Part shown: positions 23,841 through 32,931 of the stretch, piece after piece
Layout of the letters: every line of letters starts with the position of its first letter
Position numbering within the stretch: position 1 is the stretch's first letter
Source of the DNA: an uncultured Planctomycetaceae bacterium
GTDB lineage: Bacteria > Planctomycetota > Planctomycetia > Planctomycetales > Planctomycetaceae
Length of the DNA: 45,019 bases
Assembly (NCBI GenBank): GCA_903871805.1
Contig: CAIQIE010000409.1
Span: 1 to 45,019, forward strand
Direction of reading: 5' to 3'
Program-made: the position numbers and the translations under genes
The notes under the pieces: generated by a model
Database searches by the model: none
The model's input: only the letters and a program-made list of their open reading frames with translations
What the model was told of the DNA's origin: nothing

Positions 23841-25685
23841 ATGAGATTTCTGAATTCAATGCTGCCGGTACTGTTACTTCTGGCAGGTGCAGACGCTGTC
23901 AGGGGAATTGAAGACCGACCGAATATTTTGTGGATCAGTTGCGAGGACATTAGTCCGCACCTTGGATGCTACGGAGACCGAAACGCCAGAACGCCGAATC
24001 TTGATCAATTGGCCAGCGAGGGCACGCTTTTTACGCACGCATTTTCCTGTCACGGCGTCTGTGCCCCCAGTCGGACGGGGATCATTACCGGAATGTTTCC
24101 ATTGGCGCTTGGTGCCAACCACATGCGTTCCAGAGTTCGGCTTCCGGAAGACGTCCGTCTGTTTCCAGAGTTGCTGCGGAATGCCGGATATTACTGCACC
24201 AACAACAGCAAGACGGACTACAACATTGAATGGGTGCGGCGGCAGGTCTGGGACGACAGTTCGGACAGCGCTCACTGGAAGAACCGCAGTAGGTCTGATC
24301 AGCCATTTTTCAGCGTCTTTAACCTGACGATGACACATGAAAGCAAAGTCTGGCCTAAGGGATGGCAGACGATTGTCGGGGAGTTAGGCGAAGGGGAAAG
24401 ACATGAGCCTTCCGGGTTCATGGTGCCACCGATTTACCCGGATACGGAGGCCGTACGGGGTGATCTCGCCAGAATTGCGGACCTGATTACGGTTATGGAT
24501 CGGCGCGTGGGAGAAATTCTGCAGGAGTTGGAAGACGCGGGGTTGGCAGACAGGACTCTGGTGATGTTCTGGTCAGATCACGGCGACGGATTGCCTCGAG
24601 CGAAACGGTGGACCTATGATTCGGGAACGCGAGTTCCGCTGGTGATCAGGGTTCCTGAAAAATATCTTTCGTTTTCGGGATCGTTAAAACCGGGAAGTCG
24701 GGACGAGCGGATGGTCAGCCTGCTGGATCTGGGGCCGACGGTACTTCACCTGGCCGGCGTGACGGTACCGGAGTACATGCAGGGACGACCGGTTTTGGGG
24801 CCACAAAAACAGGGCGGTTACACCTATATTCACGGAGCCCGCGATCGACTGGATGAACGGCAGGACCTTGTCAGAAGTGTTCGGACGCGAAAATATCGTT
24901 ACGTCAGAAATCTCATGCCCTGGTATCCGGCACTTCAGCATGTGGCGTATGGGGAACAGAATGAGACACTGAAAGAAATGCGGGGGTTGCTCGCGGCGGG
25001 AACACTTTCCGACCAAAGTCAGCAGTGGTTTCGGGAGCGAAGCACTGAAGAACTTTACGATCTGGACGCGGATCCATGGGAAGTCAGGAATCTTGCGGAG
25101 CATCCGGAGATGACTGAGATTTTGACGTTGCATCGTGCTGAGTGCGATCGATGGCAGCGAGAGACAATGGATGTGCATTTGATTCCGGAAGTGATGCTTG
25201 AGGAGGAGGCACGGAGATCTGGTGGCGTGCGCGCGAGGATCTTCCGGGGACCGGGGGGCCGAGAGCGGCTGGCACGCATATTGGAGGCAGCGAAATCCGC
25301 ATCGGCGACCCCTCGGCAAGCTGGGGTGCGTCGGCCGGTTGTGGACGAGGACCCGGTGATTTATTGGTGGAATCTGACGGGAGTGATTCGGCGGGGCGAC
25401 ATTTTCGCAAATATCGAAAACTTCCGAGAAGCCAGCGGACATACGTCACCGGCCATTCGGATTCTTGGAGCAATTGGGTTGGCCCGGGCGGGAAAGTCCG
25501 ACGAAGTGGCCTCTGAAATTGCCGGGTTGCTGCAGCATGACAGTGAATTTGTGCGGCAGGCAATGATGCGGGAAATTGACGAAGCGGGCGTCGATGTTGT
25601 CAGAAGGTGGGTTCCTGAGGTGAAAAACTTTGAGAAAGACGAATATTTTCAACGGTTACTGGAACACGCCAGGTCAGAGATGTGA
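23841..25685 (+). CDS. Secreted sulfatase with HEAT-like C-terminal region
   Basis: This is an arylsulfatase-superfamily enzyme that hydrolyses sulfate esters, probably on algal or animal glycans. ATG 23841 gives a signal peptide (MRFLNSMLPVLLLLAGADAV). In the 614-residue product, RPNILWISCEDISPHLGCYG (26-45) holds metal-binding acids, and C74 in CAPSRTG is the cysteine converted to formylglycine (C-x-P-S-R). WSDHGDG (about 245) supplies further ligands, and YDLDADPWEVRNL is the typical C-terminal block. The final 80 residues (IRILGAIGLARAGKSDEV, LLQHDSEFVRQAM) look like HEAT-type repeats, an addition to the core. No formylglycine-generating enzyme gene is visible. Confidence 0.92.
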   Translation: MRFLNSMLPVLLLLAGADAVRGIEDRPNILWISCEDISPHLGCYGDRNARTPNLDQLASEGTLFTHAFSCHGVCAPSRTGIITGMFPLALGANHMRSRVRLPEDVRLFPELLRNAGYYCTNNSKTDYNIEWVRRQVWDDSSDSAHWKNRSRSDQPFFSVFNLTMTHESKVWPKGWQTIVGELGEGERHEPSGFMVPPIYPDTEAVRGDLARIADLITVMDRRVGEILQELEDAGLADRTLVMFWSDHGDGLPRAKRWTYDSGTRVPLVIRVPEKYLSFSGSLKPGSRDERMVSLLDLGPTVLHLAGVTVPEYMQGRPVLGPQKQGGYTYIHGARDRLDERQDLVRSVRTRKYRYVRNLMPWYPALQHVAYGEQNETLKEMRGLLAAGTLSDQSQQWFRERSTEELYDLDADPWEVRNLAEHPEMTEILTLHRAECDRWQRETMDVHLIPEVMLEEEARRSGGVRARIFRGPGGRERLARILEAAKSASATPRQAGVRRPVVDEDPVIYWWNLTGVIRRGDIFANIENFREASGHTSPAIRILGAIGLARAGKSDEVASEIAGLLQHDSEFVRQAMMREIDEAGVDVVRRWVPEVKNFEKDEYFQRLLEHARSEM

Positions 25686-25800
25686 AGGAAATGGGCGGCG
25701 CTGCATGCCGATAAATGGGTAAATTGCGTAACATTTCCGCTGAGGACCGAATTTTCGGAACTTTCAGGGGTTCCCAACCGCAAGAGGGGCCACTCGCTGG

Positions 25801-25828
25801 TTGCGTCCCCCAATGGTACACCTATAAT
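25801..25828 (+). promoter_or_regulatory. Candidate sigma-70 promoter ahead of nuoI
   Basis: A perfect -10 hexamer TATAAT (25823-25828) lies 16 nt after TTGCGT (25801-25806), a weak -35 with three of six consensus bases. It is 70 nt upstream of the nuoI ATG. Confidence 0.35.
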
Positions 25829-25898
25829 CAGGCAAGTAGTTTCAACCCGGGTTTCCCAAAGGGGACCGAAGGCTTGGTGCGACCGGAGATCGTTGCAG

Positions 25899-26450
25899 AT
25901 GTTCATGTGGTTTCGCAATGTCTGGATGTCGGTGTTCACCGTTTTGCAGGGCATGTATGTCACTCTGCTGACGATGTTCAAGACGTATAACCGTCGGACG
26001 TTTACTGAGATTTACGAGTATCCGGAGGTACCGGTGAAAGTGAAACCGCGATATCGTGGTTTCCACCGGTTTGATCTGACGACTTGTATTGGGTGTGAAA
26101 AGTGCGCCGTGGCCTGTCCGGTGGACTGCATTTATATTGACAAGGAAAAAAGTCCTGTTGGCAAGGGCTTCAGGATCAATGGATTCACGATTGACTACAC
26201 CAAATGCATGTTTTGTGCGTTGTGTGTTGAGCCGTGCCCTGTCGACTGTATTTTCATGGGTTCAAACTACGATTTGAGTGGTTACAGCCGTGACGGGTGC
26301 ATTGTGGACTATGCTCGGCTGCCTCTGCAGATTGCGTGGGGTAAGGCGACTTTAAATCCGACTGTTGTTGCAGAATCCAAGGTCCTGCATCAGCCAGTTT
26401 GGGTGAAGGGTGAGCCAAGTCCGTTTGAGTTTGCTGGCGCAGAGCACTAG
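25899..26450 (+). CDS. nuoI: NADH-quinone oxidoreductase subunit I
   Basis: NuoI carries iron-sulfur clusters N6a and N6b in the peripheral arm of complex I. The ATG at 25899 follows GGAG (25885-25888); a TTG at 25893 is also in frame. The 183 residues contain two four-cysteine motifs: C63, C66, C69, C73 ([15 protein letters not shown]) and C103, C106, C109, C113 ([15 protein letters not shown]), matching 2x[4Fe-4S]. The N-terminus [20 protein letters not shown] is an amphipathic/membrane-docking helix. It lies upstream of nuoA rather than between nuoH and nuoJ, the usual order. Confidence 0.92.
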   Translation: MFMWFRNVWMSVFTVLQGMYVTLLTMFKTYNRRTFTEIYEYPEVPVKVKPRYRGFHRFDLTTCIGCEKCAVACPVDCIYIDKEKSPVGKGFRINGFTIDYTKCMFCALCVEPCPVDCIFMGSNYDLSGYSRDGCIVDYARLPLQIAWGKATLNPTVVAESKVLHQPVWVKGEPSPFEFAGAEH

Positions 26451-26535
26451 TAGAAAAAAGTAGGGTGATCAAAGCATCCTGCCTGAATGGCTGAGGTTCC
26501 TTTTATCGCTGCAAATGCTGCTCGGAAAAACAAAA

Positions 26536-26988
26536 ATGGTCGCTTTACTGTCTGTTGAAGATGTGAACAGTCGTCTTCCGTTGGTGCGTTGCATCATGGC
26601 AGACGTGGTGGATCTTTACAGAGATCTGCAACTGCGTCGGAAGCGTCTGCAGTCTTTGCGTGAACGTTATCCGTCGTCACCTCCGGGTGATTCGATTTAT
26701 GAGCAGGAGGTCGTCCAGATGGAGGACGAGCTTGCACGTGATGAGATTCGGATGGAGGGGTTTGAGAAAGAGTTGCAGCAGATTGGTGGAAGTCTTTCGG
26801 ATCCGGAGCGAGGTGCTGTGGATTTTATCGGTGAGATTTCAGGAGAACGAGTGAAGTACTGTTGGTGCCTTGGTGAGTCGGAATTGGCTTACTGGCATGG
26901 CAGTGTGTGTGCCGAGTCAGAGCGGAGGCCGTTGCTTCACGAGGCAGAGTTTTCTTCGGGTGCAGAGTTTCGAGGTCAATCGTTCTGA
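26536..26988 (+). CDS. DUF2203 family protein
   Basis: DUF2203 proteins are small, cytosolic and of unknown function. The start at ATG 26536 (MVALLSVEDVNSRLPLV) is preferred to ATG 26515 because GGA at 26525 is better placed; both are in frame. Family features in the 150 residues are the opening VEDVNSRLPLVRCIMADV, a long helical middle (about 20-90) and the conserved end block DPERGAVDFIGEISGERV followed by WCLGESELAYWHG. It lies between nuoI and nuoA on the same strand. There is no established link to complex I, so the position may simply reflect gene shuffling. Confidence 0.75.
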   Translation: MVALLSVEDVNSRLPLVRCIMADVVDLYRDLQLRRKRLQSLRERYPSSPPGDSIYEQEVVQMEDELARDEIRMEGFEKELQQIGGSLSDPERGAVDFIGEISGERVKYCWCLGESELAYWHGSVCAESERRPLLHEAEFSSGAEFRGQSF

Positions 26989-27161
26989 GTGCTGTTTGGC
27001 GATTCTGTGTTGAAATTTGAACTGCCGAGTGTTCGTCAGGAAATTGATAACGCTGAGTGTGGTTTGGCAGCGTATTAGTTGTATGCGTCAATCGAGTTGG
27101 TGAGTTTTCATCGGTCTGGCGGGACGGTTACATCCCGATGTGATCAAAAAGGCGATCAGAA

Positions 27162-27704
27162 ATGACGGATCTCGTTGGTCATTTTTTGGTGTTTGGGCTG
27201 CTGGCTACTGCTTTTTTGATGGGGCCGTTGGTACTTGGCCGGATTCTTCGTCCACGTTTGCCGACCCCTGAGAAGGACGCCATTTATGAGTGTGGAGAGC
27301 CTGCAATTGGTTCCAGCTACATTCAATTTGACCTTCGTTTTTACGTGGTTGCCTTGTTGTTTATCATTTTTGACGTGGAAGTAGCCTTTTTCTTTCCATG
27401 GGCTTCAGTCTACGGCAGCGTGATGCAGCTCGCGGACTCTCGCCTTGACGAAGCCGCTCGGCATGTGCTGAGCGCCAGGTTGTTAAGTGTGAGTCCGGAG
27501 AGTCTTTCGGCGTCAGAAGTGATCTCTGTTGAAACGGCTCTGCAGATTGGCTGGCTGGGTCTCGCTGACATCCTTGTGTTTTTTGGGATTCTGCTCGTGG
27601 GATTTGCCTACGTGTGGAAACGTGGCGATTTGGACTGGATTCGTGCTTTGACCAAAAAGTCAGTGCAGGCAGCGGATCAATCGTTGGTGTCCTCAACGCG
27701 TTAA
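27162..27704 (+). CDS. nuoA: NADH-quinone oxidoreductase subunit A, with an internal insertion
   Basis: NuoA is a three-helix membrane subunit at the junction of the two arms of complex I. The 180 residues include helix 1 (about 8-28), the conserved loop YECGEPAIGSSYIQFDLRFY (42-61, with C44), helix 2 with FDVEVAFFFPWA (70-81) and helix 3 (about 133-152). Typical NuoA is about 120-150 residues; the excess here is a polar, Ser/Leu/Glu-rich segment of about 40 residues (87-128) between helices 2 and 3, plus a short C-terminal tail. The insertion keeps the frame and the conserved residues, so the protein is likely functional. Confidence 0.9.
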   Translation: MTDLVGHFLVFGLLATAFLMGPLVLGRILRPRLPTPEKDAIYECGEPAIGSSYIQFDLRFYVVALLFIIFDVEVAFFFPWASVYGSVMQLADSRLDEAARHVLSARLLSVSPESLSASEVISVETALQIGWLGLADILVFFGILLVGFAYVWKRGDLDWIRALTKKSVQAADQSLVSSTR

Positions 27705-27804
27705 GGTTGTGTGGGGGCTGCCTGCCTTTCGGCAGTGGTGATCATTTCAGAAAAAGCATGGGGGCCGTAGCGGCTTCTGAGCAGAAAAGCAACTGGAACT
27801 TCGT

Positions 27805-28338
27805 ATGAATATCGATCAGATACATTCACTGCTGCTCGAACGCTTTGGAGAGACTGTTGTTGGCACGGAGCCAAAGCGGGCCATGGATCCATGGATTCAG
27901 GTGGATCAGGAATCTTTGGTAGCGGTATGTCGCTTCCTGCATGACGATTCGCGTCTGCTTTTTGATCACCTGAACGACCTTTGCGGTGTGGATTACCTTG
28001 AGCCAGACGCAAAGAAGTTGGCGAAGTTTGGCCATGAACCGCATATCGAGGTGGTCTATCACCTCACCAGCATGACGCATCGTATCCAGCTGAAACTGAA
28101 GGTCTGTGTACCGCGCTGGAAAGACGGAGTTCAGGGGCAGCTGCCAGTCGTGCCATCGGTCAGTTCTGTTTGGGGAATTGCGAATTGGCATGAACGGGAG
28201 GCCTATGATTTGGTCGGAATCGATTTTTCCGGGCACCCTAATCTCCGGCGAATCCTGTGTCCGGAGGACTGGTCTGGGCATGCATTGCGGAAGGACTACG
28301 AATTTCCATTGGAATACCATGGAGTTCGAGGTCGCTGA
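27805..28338 (+). CDS. nuoC: NADH-quinone oxidoreductase subunit C
   Basis: NuoC is a peripheral-arm subunit that packs against NuoD near the quinone site. The 177-residue protein has the typical 30-kDa-subunit end block: WGIANWHEREAYDLVGIDF (about 123-141), then GHPNLRRILCPEDWSGHALRKDYEFP. It is not fused to NuoD. The gap to nuoA is only 100 nt, so nuoB, which normally sits between nuoA and nuoC, is missing here. Confidence 0.92.
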   Translation: MNIDQIHSLLLERFGETVVGTEPKRAMDPWIQVDQESLVAVCRFLHDDSRLLFDHLNDLCGVDYLEPDAKKLAKFGHEPHIEVVYHLTSMTHRIQLKLKVCVPRWKDGVQGQLPVVPSVSSVWGIANWHEREAYDLVGIDFSGHPNLRRILCPEDWSGHALRKDYEFPLEYHGVRGR

Positions 28339-28556
28339 CAGGATGGAAGTGACGCTGATGATTGGTTTTCGCTGATCGTGGCATATCCTTGTATTGGCGA
28401 GTGCGAGAATTGCGGGGCTGGTGGACACGTACAGATCGTGGCCGTGGCCACGCGTGGCATGTGGGTTTGAAGCATTTTGGTTTGAACACAGGTGTTCGAT
28501 GTTCCTGCGGGCGGTTAAGAACCTGCTGGGGCAATGATCAAGAGGACGGGTGACGT

Positions 28557-29795
28557 ATGAGTCTGGTAATTGAAGATCCTCGTGTTGTGGAATTTGACGT
28601 TCAGACCGATGAAATGCTGGTAAATATGGGGCCGCAGCATCCTAGCACTCACGGAGTGCTTCGTTTGCTTCTGCGGACGGACGGTGAGATTGTGCATGAG
28701 TGCACACCGCACATCGGCTACCTGCATCGATGTGCCGAGAAGATCGGAGAGAATCTCAGCCCTCCGCAGTACATCCCCTACACAGACCGCATGGATTATC
28801 TTGCGGCCATGAACATGAATCTTGGGTTTGCACTGGCGATTGAAAAAATGATCGGCATGAATGTGCCGGACAAGGCTGTGCACCTGAGGGTTCTGATTGC
28901 GGAGCTGAGCCGTATTTCCAGCCATCTGGTTGGCATGGGAGCCTATGGTCTGGACCTTGGCACATTCAGTCCTTTTTTGTACGCGTTCCGCGAGCGTGAA
29001 ATTATCCTGGACTTTTTTGAGGAAGCGTGCGGGGCTCGGTTGACGTGCAGTTACCTGACGATCGGTGGTGCAACGCACGACTTGCCTGAAGAAATTGAAA
29101 TTCCTGATGGGTTAGCGTCTTTAACCGGCAAAAAGCCGGGTGAGCGATATCCATTTCTGGATGTCCTGGAAATGTTCCTGCAGTGGCTGGAGCCCAGAAT
29201 CTGGGAATACCACACCTTGCTGACCAGAAATGCCATCTTTATTAAGCGGACCGCTGGCCTGGGAATTCTTTCCAGAGAAATGGCGATCAGTTACGGATGC
29301 ACGGGGCCGGTACTGCGTGGCAGTGGTGTGGATTTTGACCTGAGACGGGATGGGGAAAAAATCTACACCCGAATGTACGAAGGTTATGAGTATGAAATTC
29401 CGGTGGCACCGTTTGCGGAAGCACCGAGAGAGGTTATTGTTGGGGATAACTGGTGCCGTTTCTACGTGCGGATGATGGAAGTCGTGCAGTCAATCCGACT
29501 GGTTCGACAGGCGGTGCCGAAGTATAAAGCCGCAGCCGGAACGTATCGGGAAGGCTTCAAAATGAACACGAAACTTCCCAGGGACGAGGTTTACCTCGAG
29601 ACCGAATGTCCGCGTGGCCAGATGGGATTTTACATCGTGGGGAATGGCGAAGGCAATCCGTTGAGGCTTCGGGCGAAAAGCAGTTGTTTCTGTAACCTGT
29701 CGGTATCGGACAGGATTTGTGAAGGGGTGCCTTTGGCAGACATCCCGGCGATTGTCGGGTCGCTGGACATTGTAATGGGTGAGATTGACCGCTAG
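28557..29795 (+). CDS. nuoD: NADH-quinone oxidoreductase subunit D
   Basis: NuoD is the 49-kDa subunit lining the quinone cavity of complex I, related to [NiFe]-hydrogenase large subunits. The 412-residue length is normal. Conserved features are MLVNMGPQHPSTHGVLRLLL (about 20-39), ECTPHIGYLHRCAEKIGE (about 51-68), YTDRMDYLA, and the C-terminal ECPRGQMGFYIVGNG and LGSLDIVMGEIDR-like end (actual VGSLDIVMGEIDR). A start at 28557 is supported by AGGACGGG just upstream. The 218-nt gap after nuoC holds no clear gene. Downstream genes are unrelated to complex I. Confidence 0.94.
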   Translation: MSLVIEDPRVVEFDVQTDEMLVNMGPQHPSTHGVLRLLLRTDGEIVHECTPHIGYLHRCAEKIGENLSPPQYIPYTDRMDYLAAMNMNLGFALAIEKMIGMNVPDKAVHLRVLIAELSRISSHLVGMGAYGLDLGTFSPFLYAFREREIILDFFEEACGARLTCSYLTIGGATHDLPEEIEIPDGLASLTGKKPGERYPFLDVLEMFLQWLEPRIWEYHTLLTRNAIFIKRTAGLGILSREMAISYGCTGPVLRGSGVDFDLRRDGEKIYTRMYEGYEYEIPVAPFAEAPREVIVGDNWCRFYVRMMEVVQSIRLVRQAVPKYKAAAGTYREGFKMNTKLPRDEVYLETECPRGQMGFYIVGNGEGNPLRLRAKSSCFCNLSVSDRICEGVPLADIPAIVGSLDIVMGEIDR

Positions 29796-29947
29796 TTTCT
29801 GCGGTGACGGCTGGATTCTTCAGAGTCTGCGGGAACTTGCGTTGATCCGGTCGTGTATTTTGCTTCCGGTGCCAGAGCGGATTGGGTGCCGTGAGAAGTG
29901 AACTGTGTCTGTTTGTGGGTTTTCTGATTCAAAAGCGGGTTAGTGTT

Positions 29948-30451
29948 ATGTCAGTGCAGGCAATTGCTGGAGTCAGTCCCACGAGGGAAGCGCGGATCAT
30001 GACCGAGTTTCCTTCGGTCGGTGCAAACCCACTCGGTCGTCTCATGGGGCAACTGATGGACAGCATTCCGATTAAAATTGGTGGTATCAAGCTGTCTTAC
30101 CTGCTCTTTGGTTTGCTGCTGGCTCCAATTGGAGCATTGTTATTTTTCCTGCGTTTACTGGGCTCGCGATACATTCTGACCAACCGATCGATGCAAATCT
30201 GGTCATCTCTTGGAAACCAGCGGACGGAATCGGTCGATCTGTCGGAAATTGAAACAGTGGAATTGGATCCGCAGGCCGGCCAGGCATTTTTTCGGGCCTC
30301 TGATATTCGCCTGAAGGCTAAGAATGGACAGACTCTGATGCGTCTTGCTGGCGTAGCGGATGCGGGTGCGTTTCGCAACAACATCGAGCGGGCAGTTCAG
30401 TCTCGAAAACTCGTTCAGGCTTCACTCGCGACCATCAACGCTCGTAAATGA
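29948..30451 (+). CDS. Membrane-anchored bacterial PH-domain protein
   Basis: The start is set at ATG 29948 (MSVQAIAGVSPTREARI); the open frame extends upstream to 29882 without support. The 167 residues have a polar N-terminus, one or two hydrophobic segments (about 48-70, LSYLLFGLLLAPIGALLFFL) and then a bPH_2-like domain (RYILTNRSMQIWSSLGNQ, ESVDLSEIETVELD, IRLKAKNGQTLMRLAGV). Such proteins are membrane associated and of unknown role. The sequence suggests cytosolic exposure of the PH-like part. Confidence 0.7.
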   Translation: MSVQAIAGVSPTREARIMTEFPSVGANPLGRLMGQLMDSIPIKIGGIKLSYLLFGLLLAPIGALLFFLRLLGSRYILTNRSMQIWSSLGNQRTESVDLSEIETVELDPQAGQAFFRASDIRLKAKNGQTLMRLAGVADAGAFRNNIERAVQSRKLVQASLATINARK

Positions 30452-30632
30452 TCTGAATGCAGGCCTCTGGAACTGTGCTCCGCAGAAAACTTTGGTTCTA
30501 CGCTGTTTCTGCAACCGCCGGTGGCTGAAGCTTTCCATTTCACCGATCCTGCCTTAACAGCACGTGACATCAGGGGAATGGCTGACTGAATGTTCAATGA
30601 GCGGCGATCTGTCGCACATCGAAGGCGGGACG

Positions 30633-31277
30633 ATGCCTCTGACGACGGATCAATTATTGGAATTTCTGATTGCATCCGCGCTGATTACACTCGCGCCGGG
30701 ACCTGACGTGCTTGCCACACTGGGACTCGGACTCTCGAAGGGCTGGAAAGTTGCGGTTCGGTTTGGAGCAGGTTGTGGGCTTGGATGTTTGTTTCACACA
30801 AGTCTCGCTGTGCTTGGAGTTTCGGCCGCAATCAAGACCGCCCCGACTGCGTATGCCACCCTGAAACTGTTTGGGGCATGTTATCTGGCATGGCTTGGCT
30901 TTTGTCAGCTCAGAAGTCGCACCAGTGCATCAGTGTCAGCCCCGATGAACCTTCCCGGCAGCGAACCGGCATCGCGGCAGGGATATTTCCTTAAGGGATT
31001 GATTGCCAACGCGGTCAACCCGAAGGTCGCCCTGTTTTTTCTGGCTTTTTTGCCACCATTCGTCGATGAGTCCTCAGGCAATTCTGAACTACAGTTGGCG
31101 TTGCTGGGGATTTTTTTCACACTTGTGGCTGTGTTTCTTTTTGGACTGATTGGTTTTTTTTCCGGACAGATCTCGCACCTGCTGAAGACGCGGCAAAATC
31201 TTGCATTATGGCTGGACCGCGTGTCTGGAGCGATTTTCCTGTGGCTGGCGTTGTTAATGCTGCTTCCGGAAGGATGA
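30633..31277 (+). CDS. LysE/RhtB family amino-acid exporter
   Basis: This is a predicted inner-membrane exporter of amino acids or related small molecules. The ATG at 30633 (MPLTTDQLLEFLIASALITL) gives a 214-residue product, the family norm, with about six hydrophobic helices; an upstream in-frame ATG at 30597 is less likely. The family motif TLAPGPDVLATLGLGLSKG (about 19-37) and GLIANAVNPKVALFFLAFLP (about 126-145) are clear. Substrate cannot be deduced. Confidence 0.9.
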   Translation: MPLTTDQLLEFLIASALITLAPGPDVLATLGLGLSKGWKVAVRFGAGCGLGCLFHTSLAVLGVSAAIKTAPTAYATLKLFGACYLAWLGFCQLRSRTSASVSAPMNLPGSEPASRQGYFLKGLIANAVNPKVALFFLAFLPPFVDESSGNSELQLALLGIFFTLVAVFLFGLIGFFSGQISHLLKTRQNLALWLDRVSGAIFLWLALLMLLPEG

Positions 31278-31457
31278 GCGAACTTTTCCATTGGAAACCG
31301 CGGGGAATCCCGTGTGGCACACGGAATGGTTTCGGCAAAAGCGGTCGAACGTTTAAACCAGTGAGCGTATGATACGTGGTAGTAAGCGGGCCATCGCCTG
31401 ACTCATGTTTTCAGGTGGCGTGTCGGACGGCAGAAAATTGATCAAAGGAGAGTATGC

Positions 31458-31769
31458 ATGGTGCAGGATCTGGATTCAGTTCATCACGTGGCGATTGAGG
31501 TGAAGAACATCTCGGAAGCCGTCGACTGGTATCGTGCGGAATTCCGATGTGAGATTGCCTATCAGGATGAGACGTGGGCGTTTTTGAAATTTGCAAACCT
31601 GCACCTGGCACTGGTTCTGCCTGGTCACCATCCTCCTCACATTGCCTTTGTTTCTGCGAAGGCGACCACGCACCCGGGCTTGAAGCCTCACCGAGATGGG
31701 ACGCGGTCTGTGTACATCAGTGATGTGGCAGGAAATGCCGTGGAATTGATGGATCCCACCAGCGTTTAG
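31458..31769 (+). CDS. Small VOC (glyoxalase/bleomycin-resistance) fold protein
   Basis: A 103-residue single vicinal-oxygen-chelate module starts 7 nt after a perfect AAGGAG (31445-31450). It begins LDSVHHVAIEVKNISEAVDWY (residues 5 onward), with His in HHVAIEV as a possible metal ligand, and ends with VYISDVAGNAVELMDP, where the conserved Glu sits. One module alone implies a dimer. The substrate is unknown. It precedes a dioxygenase gene by 299 nt but is not clearly in its operon. Confidence 0.85.
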   Translation: MVQDLDSVHHVAIEVKNISEAVDWYRAEFRCEIAYQDETWAFLKFANLHLALVLPGHHPPHIAFVSAKATTHPGLKPHRDGTRSVYISDVAGNAVELMDPTSV

Positions 31770-31979
31770 TCGATGCGGCAGGGCATGTGTGGGAGCGGCT
31801 AACTCCGACAAAGAGTACATGAGTGCCCGGGCGAAAGCAGCCTGATCCATGGGGATAACAATGGGGATTCACTTCTGACCTGCGAGACATTTTTCACCTA
31901 TTTGCAGCAGATTCATTGAATTCCTCGGTACCACCTGAGGTTTGGCTGGTTTCTCCGGGAATGGAGAATCCGAGACCTT

Positions 31980-32019
31980 GCGCGCATGGAATGCGCGCCC
32001 CAGAGGATTCGCGTGAATC
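31980..32019. other. Two adjacent hairpins upstream of the intradiol dioxygenase
   Basis: GCGCGCAT (31980-31987) pairs with ATGCGCGC (31991-31998), loop GGA, followed by GATTC (32006-32010) with GAATC (32015-32019), loop GCGT. They lie in the 299-nt gap 31770-32068, which has no other feature. They could form a terminator region for the VOC gene or a leader of the next gene. Confidence 0.4.
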
Positions 32020-32068
32020 GCCTGGTTAATTAATCATCGGGTAGTATCGCAGACGCAGGCGGAAGAAG

Positions 32069-32797
32069 ATGGCAGTCAAATGTCGCGCAGGGTTAAGCAA
32101 TCGGAGGCAACTACTGCAGGCCGGTGCGGCAGGTGGGGCTTTTTACACTGTGGCCGGCTTGTTTGCGGAAGAGCTGACAACTCCTCGGATGACTGAAGGA
32201 CCTTTTTATCCTGACAAACTGCCACTGGACACAGACAACGATCTGCTGGTATTGAACGATTCGCTGACCCCGGCGGTGGGAGAGATCACATATCTCAGCG
32301 GCCGAGTACTGAACGTGTCGGGAGAACCAATTCGGAATGCTTTTGTGGAGATCTGGCAAGTCGACAATTTGGGCTCGTACCTGCATACGAATGGTCGTGT
32401 CGCCAAAGGCACGGACTCCAATTTCCAGGGGTATGGTCGATTTCTGACGGATTTAAAAGGCGAGTATTCGTTTCGCACCATCAAGCCGGTTCGGTACCAG
32501 GTGGGCAACACCTTTCGAGCGCCGCATATTCATGTTGCAGTAAGTCGCAACGGCCAGCGTCTCCTGACAACTCAAATGCTGATTGCCGGTGATCCGGACA
32601 ATGATCAGGATAGTGTGTTGAAAAGCATTCGCGCCCCCGGGGCGCTGGAGCGGGTCCTTGTGCCCTTCAAACCACTGGAGGGCTCAAAAATTGGCGAGTT
32701 AACGGCACGGTTTGAGATTGTGCTGGGTGTTACGCCTGAAGAAGAGGATGGAAAGATCCGAGGCGGGATTTCCAAACCGGACCGTATTCGCGGTTAA
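32069..32797 (+). CDS. Intradiol ring-cleavage dioxygenase, probably Tat-exported
   Basis: This non-heme Fe(III) dioxygenase resembles the protocatechuate 3,4-dioxygenase beta/catechol group, opening catecholic rings between the hydroxyls. The 242 residues start with a twin-arginine-type signal (SNRRQLLQAGAAGGAFYTVA). The mature part opens with MTEGPFYPD and contains all four expected iron ligands: Y104 (NLGSYLH), Y143 (TIKPVRYQ), H153 and H155 (RAPHIHVAV). GYGRFLTDLKGEYSF (121-135) is the family core. Export is unusual for central aromatic degradation; a role on extracellular lignin-like or phenolic material is possible. No pca or cat genes are adjacent. Confidence 0.9.
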   Translation: MAVKCRAGLSNRRQLLQAGAAGGAFYTVAGLFAEELTTPRMTEGPFYPDKLPLDTDNDLLVLNDSLTPAVGEITYLSGRVLNVSGEPIRNAFVEIWQVDNLGSYLHTNGRVAKGTDSNFQGYGRFLTDLKGEYSFRTIKPVRYQVGNTFRAPHIHVAVSRNGQRLLTTQMLIAGDPDNDQDSVLKSIRAPGALERVLVPFKPLEGSKIGELTARFEIVLGVTPEEEDGKIRGGISKPDRIRG

Positions 32798-32931
32798 AGT
32801 CTTGATGTCTGCAGTGTTTCCCGGGTCACGAGTATTGGGTTAGGTTGCGAAGGGTGCGAGGGTTTCGTTGAGCTCCTGGCAACTGGCTGCCATGCGAATC
32901 GAAATCATAGAGGGGGTTACAGGAGCGATTT

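Noticed and set aside
27420..27545. Frameshift or sequencing error as the cause of the NuoA insertion
   Set aside because: The frame, helix 3 and the stop are intact on both sides, so a true in-frame insertion is simpler.
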